DNA of 64,000 nt from Ophiura sarsii. Taxonomy: Eukaryota > Echinodermata > Ophiuroidea > Amphilepidida > Ophiuridae. The stretch is taken from positions 63,140,292 through 63,204,291 of the forward strand of contig CM069449.1 in NCBI GenBank assembly GCA_035610835.1, read 5' to 3'. Of the stretch, positions 36,401 through 45,400 are shown piece after piece (within the stretch, counting starts at the first letter, position 1; each line of letters begins with the position of its first letter). Made by a program: the position numbers and the translations under genes. The notes under the pieces are model-generated. The model had not been told where the DNA came from. It worked only from the letters and a program-made list of their open reading frames with translations, and did no database searches.

Positions 36401-39400
36401 AGGAGAACATACTGGTGCAGTGTGGACGATGAAATTCTCATCATGTGGAAGACTCTTGGTAAAATAATAGAACAGTAAAATGATAGATTGATAATCTTTA
36501 GTAACTTGCATGTACAACCTAATAATATTTTGCGTACTGAAACTGTTGCACTCCATCAGGCAGTTTTCAATGTTATTGACAGTATTCTTACTACAGTACC
36601 TGCAGTGTGATAACGCAGTAAAAATGTGTGTGTAAAGACTCACAGCTAATCAGCAAAAGAGTTTAATCTTTACATCTAGTCACACCCTTTATACCGCAAT
36701 CACTCTAAACCCATTCATCCAGATACCTAGGTGGCTCGTTCAGATAGCACACAGTTATGACAGTAATCACACACAAATCAATGATTTCCTATACCTAGTG
36801 CATCTTTGCTGTGTTATGCACGGTCAACCTGCACGGAAATTGTGCACGGAAAAAGTTATGCACGGAAATTGCCATAACTTTAAAAGTATCCATTCGATTT
36901 TGTCAAACTGCAGAGAAGAAATTTGCTCATTTAATGAATATCTCAGATTTTTGGTACCGATTATCTATTTTGAATTGGCCAACTCAAAGCACCTGGTCCA
37001 GGACTTTATGTGCTAGGTGTACAATATCTCAATGTTCTTATCCATTGCTAAATATAGTGTCCATGGCCACATTTAAATTGTGGATATGAACGTACAAGAT
37101 TCTTTTTTACGCTTTTGGTAGTGATGATCCTTTTGATCACCATTATGACGTCAGATGAGTTGCTAATTAAATTTTTATCTTGAGACTTATGTTCTAAATG
37201 ATCATCAAAATTGTTAAAGGAAATCTGTGCCATGGAACTTAAGCTCTCAGACATGTAGCATTATTATTATACAGACCATATCCATAGGTTAAAGTTTCTA
37301 AAAGTGACGCGTGAATTGGGTTTATAGAACGAACACCACCTGTATGGACGTCGCCATATTTATCGAAGCTATGACGAAACAGTTACGAGATTTCTACATC
37401 TCTGTTTCATGTATTGATATTTTCGATTTATGCATTGAATTCCTGCGTGATTATGTGCAGTGATCTGCTGCTGATGAGGTGGTTTTATCAGGTATGGCTA
37501 TCCCATCAGTACTTTCGATACAAACCACCAAGTGCGAATTTTAAATCCAGCCATTACACACGCATGTTTTAGGCTAAAAAATAAATTGTTGTGTTGCCCT
37601 CAAGTGCCAACAAATCTTGAAGTCGGGTCGGTCGGTTGATTTTCGCTGACAAATATTACTGACAGATCGTGGTTCATGAAAAATTTAAATCTTAAAAAAA
37701 AAAAAAAATTTGCAACCCTGATTTTTGAGATTTTATGGTCAAAACAAATCCTTATATTTAAAGTCAGCTGATCTTGATGGTGCTACAGTTTAGCTCATAC
37801 AAGTAACCAGTCGTTTATTGTTTTTCTCATACAGGCCACCGCTGGTCAAGACCACATACTACGCGTCTGGGTGCTTAAAGATCACTACAAATATTTTGAC
37901 GACATGAGACAGAAATACAACAATGAATCAACTCAACCACAGCCGTCTGCTGCCCCCACGCAGGAGAATAAATCAGACGAGATGCCATCAACAGAGGGCG
38001 CCGATACAGAATCCGTCGAAAGTGGTGCTACGTCGGTGGATTCTGACGAACCCAGCGTGTTTGCCAAGACCCCGTTTTGTCTGTACAGAGGTCACACTTC
38101 TGACCTTCTGGATGTATCATGGTCAAAGGTGAGCACATGACCTATGCATAATCCCATATTTGGGTGTCCATCCCCATGCATAATCCCATATTTGGGTGTC
38201 CATCCCCATGCATAATCCCATATTTGGGTGTCCATCCCCATGCAAACTCCGATATTTGGGTGTCCATCCCCATGCATACTCCCATATTTGGGTGTCCATC
38301 CCCATGCATACTCCCATATTTGGGTGTCCATCCCCATGCATACTCCGATATTTGGGTGTCCATCCCATATGCATACTCTGATATTTGGGTGTCCATCCCC
38401 ATGCATACTCCGATATTTGGGTGTCCATCCCCATGCATACTCCGATATTTGGGTGTCCATCCCCATGCATACTCCAATATTTGGGTGTCCATCAAAGCTG
38501 ATGGATAAAACTTGCTTAAACTTGACGCCATGTCCAATGATGGGAATATCAACTGGCCTGAAATTGGGCAACAGGAAGTTGATTTGTCACCAGAATGTCG
38601 GACCTTTGTGGGAAAATACCAAGATGTGGTTATAACAAACCTTGTGTATTTTGTAAGACTATGATGAAGTCAGATTCTAATATATGACCATCCAGCATAA
38701 AGGGGCCGTAAAGTCAGCAGAGCATGTACTGAGACATGGCCCAATGAACAGTTCAATAAACAATGAAAAACAAGGACTTTCAATGGATTTATTGATTTTG
38801 TACCACCTATTTGCCTGTTAAATATCTCAAAAAATGTGTTGGCCGACTTAACATCCTATTTGTAATGGATGATCACATATTTAAGTTTTCTGACGCGTAT
38901 GCAAGGAAAACAAAGTTGCTGGCTGGAATTTACCGCCTTTTGGATTTGGCGCGCTCACACCTTTTCACAGTTTTTTTGGCTTCCGCTTCCAGGGTTTTCC
39001 TGCGGTTTTGATCCGCAGATTGCACCACTGCTGTGTCTTGTTCATTAGCTTTTTGGCTGCCTTCCACTTCGAGGTCCGTTTATTAAAAATTAAAGATCAA
39101 CTATATTTTTGATTCAAAAAGACTTGGCTTCTGATAAACCATCCTTAATCTTGATTATTGTGCGGTCTGGGTGCAAAGGAGGTAAGAAAATACAGCTAAC
39201 AAAATTCCCAAATGGAATTACAGATTCAAATGACGACAAGATTATATAATATAGAGTTATAACCCTCGCAAACATTTGGTATATTTTCTTTGAGTTGAGT
39301 TTGTTTTACAATGAATACTGTTTTCTGCTTCACTGTTACTAACGGTAATATACCCTTATGTCGTGTTTTTCCTTGTGTTGAGTTCATTTTAAAATGCAAT

Positions 39401-42400
39401 ACTGTTATCTTCTTGACAGAACTACTTCATCTTGTCCTCTTCAATGGATAAGACCGTCCGTCTATGGCATGTATCTCGTAATGAGTGTCTCTGCTGTTTC
39501 CAACACATAGACTTTGTCACAGCTATTGCATTTCACCCCAGGGTAAGTGAGAAGTGGAACAGCAAGGGTTATTGCCTGATTCTTGATTTTTCTTGATAAG
39601 GCAACGATAAAATGAAATCCTGTTGTACGGACCCATTTTTTTAGAAATCTGTGAAAAAAATGTTTAACGTGGAAATGAATACTGACCAAAAAACAGCAAC
39701 ATTTTTACAGATTTTTTTGAATTTTTACAGATTTTTACAGTCCTTTTCAAGAGAAAATAATAATATGAAAAAAAGCCCAACCAACTGACCCGACCTGAGA
39801 ACCAATTTTTTTTTTTTACTTTGAAAAAATAAAATTAAAAAAATAGCGACCCTAGATTTCCGAAAATCGGGTTGGTCGGAAAGGGCAAGTCAACTTTTTG
39901 TTTTGTTTTGCCTAAGTATTAATTGTTATTTTATGTTAATGCTTACAATAATTAGATGCTGTGTTGTAATAGACTGATTATTGATGAAACGAAAATAGTA
40001 ACTTGCCAGCTGGACAGTGAGATGCAGATCAGGGAGGTTTCCATTGATCAATGCGACCAATATTCATACATGATACACTATCCTGCATTTTGAAAAGCCA
40101 ATGCAAAAACAAAAAAAATCAGTTTCCCATTCCTATAGCTATTGCTTTCATAATAGAAAACCACCATATCAGAAATTTGAGAGGAGAAATTACTCAAGGA
40201 TGTTATAGTTTGATATTTTGTAGTTGGGAGTGATGAGCATATTATCGCCTGTTAAGTTACTTTGAGCACTGATAAAGCAGATTCACTGATAAAGCAGATT
40301 GATTGAATGGCAAACCTTCATCAACAAAAACAAGTTTCCGAATTATACTTCATTCTGATCTTCATGGTGGTCTAATTCCATCAGTATAAAGGGGAATTAA
40401 CACTTTCCACGCTGCTATTGGTTTTACCATATACAAGACATATTTTTTAGAAATCTTTCCCAAGTCTAAATCAAGAATAACTGAACCAATACTATACATG
40501 TTTGTACTTATTTCAATGCATATTTCATGGGGATTCCAAATATGGTAATGAAAATCAATAATGTTGACATTTTTAAAACATTTTGTAACAAGTCTGCAGC
40601 CGCCTGCCGCATGGAAAGTGTTAATGTTATTTTCCTGTTATCATTGTATATATCAAAGGATGACAGGTACTTCCTGAGCGGCTCATTAGATGGAAAATTA
40701 CGTTTATGGAACATTCCCGACAAGAAGGTGGCATTGTGGAACGAAATTGACGGACCAACTAAATTAATTACGGCGGCAAATTTCATACAGAATGGCCGGT
40801 TTGCTGTGGTGGGCACGTATGATGGAAGGTGCATCTTTTATGATACAGAGGTAGGTTGTCTATTTCTTATGTGACATACATGTTTTTGTTTATTTTAATA
40901 GTATGATATGTGTACTGTCGCGGCAAAAGGGTGTTGTTGTCGGTAAAATGCATTTTGAGATTTTGATGGAATTGGGCATGGAAAAACAAAGAAAATAAAG
41001 GCAATTTTACAGTAAGAAAGCAGTATCCAATTTTAACTACAAAAGTGTCATTTTGAAGCATTCAAAAAAGCTTCTTTTGTTAGTATTAAGATCTCAACTG
41101 TTGCTTTGAGAGACAACTGCACCCTTTTGCTGCGGCTGGATACATGTGACCCAAATTTTCGACAAGTGCTGAGAATTCACCAACATTCTTGGAGAAAAAA
41201 ACACACACAAAAAAATACCCCGACCGACCGACATTACCTGGGAGGTCTGTTTACACGTAGAACAGTGTTGGGTTTTTTCACCTTATCGAGGACATGAGGA
41301 AGGGAAAAAAGAAAGATGATATCATCTACCGGCGAACCATGGCCTTCTATGCATTCCTTACTTTGAGTTCTAATAATAAAAACAACATTAATCATAATTC
41401 TGCAGTTGTCTCAGATTTACATGGTTTGGGTTTGGGAACAAACAAAAAATATATCAAAATCAAACAGAAGCAGGCCTAGACTGGTAATTCGTTTGCAAAA
41501 TGATTATCCAAATTGATCAATCTCTTTTTTCCACAGCACCTGAAATACTACAGCCAGATTCATGTGAGGTCTACTAGGGGGCGTAATGCAAAGGGGAGAA
41601 AAGTGACGGCTATCGAGCCTCTACCCCATCAAGATAAGGTTTGTGTAACTTCAATGTTTTATCTACTATTATCTCAAAGCTCAAGGGACGTAATTGGGTG
41701 ATATACCTATAGATCAGAGCGAATACATTGGGGACATTCCCGGTAATCTGGTAACCCTGGTAGGAATCCTGGTTACCATCATGAGATGTGCTACGAAAAA
41801 CACTGTTAGTGCGTTGGTAAGCGCCGCGAAACGTGGACCTTTATGTGTTAAAACACCTTCAACCGTGGACATTCCATCAACTGTGGACGTCCGCAGTTGT
41901 CATAGGCTTTATCTGAGCTCAAGATGGTCAATAGATGGCGCTCGTCGAAATCTGGGGTATTTACAATAGGTCCGCAGTTGACGGTGAAACCTTTTTTTAT
42001 CTTAACATACACACGAACGTGTGTAAACACCGCCAAACGAGGACATTAATTTGTTTACACACCTTCAGCCGTGGACTATTTTAGGTCCACGGTTGAAGGT
42101 GTGTAAACAAGGTCCTTGTTTGGAGGCACTTACGCGCATGGGTGTGTGCACATATGTGATGTGATCAAGCAAAATGAGTCAGAAGTCGGGAATATTAATT
42201 TTGAGATTAGACTATATATAATTTTTTTCCCTTCTAAAAACACTTCAATTGATTGTATTTTTGAATTGAGTGTCCATTTATGATGGGGATTTCTTCAAAA
42301 TGTAGCATTGCAAATAACAAATACATTCAAGTAGAAAACTGAAAATGTGTAATATTTTCGTCTTCAGACTAATTTGGCTTGCTTACAAACACCACACATT

Positions 42401-45400
42401 CGAAGATGAGAAGGGTTACGCACCATATACCAACATATGAAGAGCGTTTTTGCAAAAGGGCCTACAGACCACCCCCACATGTTACTCATTTTGCATTAGT
42501 AAATTTGCATTAACAAGTCCATGGAATTAATCAAATTATTGTATGGCTGTGTTCATTACTATTTCTATGACTTGGATTAGTGCATCAATGCACGCCAATT
42601 GAGGCACCACTAATACAAGCCACATTCCACATAATGAATAGCCATCCATTCAATAATGCAAAATGAGTAACATGCAGAAGTGGACGTAAGCCCTTTTGTA
42701 AAACAGCTCTTCATATAGAGGATCGCAAAGGCAGTTCCATAGGGAACTTGAACAATGTAGATAAATAACAGCAAGGCAGATAACTACCGCAAGTTCCACA
42801 ACTCAAACAAACATAACAAGCCTCGACTCATATCCAAACTTAAAAAGCAAGGAGATGAGCCGGTGCGGGACTAGAACCCGTGACCTTTCAAACAGTAATC
42901 AAATGCTCTAACTACTGAGGTAACCGGCCGTCTCCGATGAAATCAATTTTGCTTGATCGCATCACATATAAGTGTGCATAAATTGCATTATGAGATACAG
43001 AGTAAGAATGTATAGCATAGGCTTTACTTTTTGGTTTGGTGGTGTCAAGGGGTTGGGGGAATGAAATACACAAACAATTGGGGATAGAACTATCCGGTAG
43101 AACTAACTGACCAAATTATTTGAGATACATACTTTTTCGGCTTGTGTCTGGTAGTAGACTCGGTCGCTATAACATTAGGGTCTGCGTCGTAAGCAGCTGT
43201 GCCAGGTGTGTATTGTTTCAAAAGAAACCCATGATATTCATGTCCACATATAGGCAGGGCAGAGAAAAAATATTTTCTATCTGGGAACTTTTTTGAAAAA
43301 GTGAACATTTTTCTGTGAGATTATTTCGCCAACAGTGTGCGTCTTTTTTAAATGGGGATGGGGATGCCTTTATTATCTAGCCAGAGGTTTCTTTGTCTCC
43401 CGGGAGTGGTCTTTTTGGGCAGAGTCCATGACGGGTTCCGGGGGGGGGGGGGGGTAAGCCCCCTTGGGGATGTGAGGTTTTGGCTTAGATGTATTCATAC
43501 ACCTCTTGACCAGACTAAGAAATGGATTTGGCGTATAGACTTTGCTGCCGCCTCGAAACGGACACTGGATTAGGGAAGGCAGAGACTGGGTAGTCAGAGG
43601 ATCTATGATTAGATCTAGTTTTGTCTGTTAGAATCATGATTTTAAATGTTTGTGATAAAGAAATTCATTACCTAACATTACAAAAAAAATACCATTCCCG
43701 CGTTCGTTCGTAGCCCTGCATATAGGCTGACATGATTGAGAAGTAGGGCTGCAAACACCGGCTTCACTTGGGGTTTTGTAGTGTTCTGGGTTGTTAATGA
43801 TCACAATATGAGGAAACCTGCAGCAGATTATAATGATCTATTCTGTTACTTGTATGTTTGATTATTTCCCATCCAGATTTTAGTGACATCTAACGATTCA
43901 CGGATTCGCCTGTATGACCTTCGGGACCTCTCACTGTCGTGTAAATATAAAGGCTGTACCAATATCAGCAGTCAAATTAAAGCCTCATTCAGGTAGGTTA
44001 AATTTACTTAAAATATCATGTTTGTCATTCACTTATTAGCCCTAACTATGCTTATTTCAACAATCCAACAACATTTCTGCACCGTTGGCCCCGCTTTATC
44101 AAACTCCCATTGCGTGATCACAGAAAGGTATAAATTTGCCCCTTAAGTTTTTTGTTCTTAGCGTGATCTAGGATTGCCTGAACTCCCACCAATGTGACCC
44201 CAAGAGTTGAGCTCCGGGTCGAGGCACACATCATTTTGTCTGTGATTATTTGTCCCATGTTTTCCTTGTAAGGTTTATTACTACAAACCATCAGTAGTCT
44301 GACTTAGGTCAATGACGTGGAACAGTAGTAAAATGACTATTTCCGTAATCATATTTTTCTATCATCTTTATTTTTTTTGTCCATCTCAATAATCTTGATT
44401 TTTTGTTCATCTCGATATTCTTGATTTTTTTTGTTCATCTCAATTACTTGTACTTGTAACTTAATCAGTACGTCAACGTACCCGGCAACCGATGATCCAT
44501 TTGCACATGGACATGTGAACCGCCATGATCCACTTTGATGCGTTTGTAAATACCTGCAAACGAGGACTTCAATGTGGATACACACCTTCCAAACGAGGAC
44601 GCACCTTCGACTGAGGACGTCCTCTGTTAGATTAACTGCAATTTCCCGTTATCAACCACCCAAACGAGGTCGCTATGTTATTCCCATTCTAATCTGAGGC
44701 AAGTCCTCGGTTTCATTGATAAAAATCTGTTACACGGTGTATCTGTGTGTAATCATTTCACAACCGGGTGACATAATACTGCCCTTGTATAACAAGCTCA
44801 TGCAACGTCCACGGTTATTATGTAGAAAATTAAAGTGAGATAGGTTGAAGGTAGACTTTTTTTTGAAACATGATATAAATGGTTCACTTGAATACTTCAT
44901 ATTTTGGTCCATAAATACCAAATATTCATGAATTTGAAGAAGTCCACAGTTGTATGGGTAAACCTACAAGTCCTCGGTCGGAGGTATTTACAAGTGGGGG
45001 TGCTTCAGTGGAAACACACCGTGTGTTTCCCCAAAATCCGCTACTATATTTAAACCAACCTGGATGATTCTATTCAAGTATCTACCATCTTTGTTTACTC
45101 ATTTTGTGCAGTCACAACCACCGTTACATCATTTGCGGCTCAGAGGATCACTGTATCTATATCTGGAAGAAAGACTATGACTTTGCCAAGTTTACGTCTG
45201 TAAGGAGAGATCGAAATGACTATTGGGAAGCCATTAAAGGTAGGGGATACTGTTATGTAGAATACTCAGGACTAATAAGTTCCTTAAGGGTACTTGACAC
45301 AACTAACAATTAAAGGTAGGGGATACTGTTATGTAGAATACTCAGGACTAATAAGTTCCTTAAGGGTACTTGACACAACTAACAATTAAAGGTAGGGGAT

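Larger units (their letters stand above)
42155..42966. mobile_element. TGTGATGTGATC-ended element flanked by TA (family B)
   Basis: TA|TGTGATGTGATCAAGCAAAA at 42155 and TTTTGCTTGATCGCATCACA|TA ending at 42966. 812 bp, containing a nested foldback (about 42437-42718) and a tRNA-like block (42858-42928). Other family B copies: 50260-50509 and 53258-53623. Tc1/mariner-type TA insertion is inferred. Confidence 0.68.

Noticed and set aside
38092..38635. Several overlapping reading frames of 110-160 codons on both strands
   Set aside because: They are produced by the 32-bp minisatellite, which lacks stops in most frames; the peptides are purely periodic.
42858..42928. Functional tRNA-Ser gene
   Set aside because: Abnormal ACT anticodon, weak anticodon stem and location inside a DNA element; kept only as a tRNA-like sequence.
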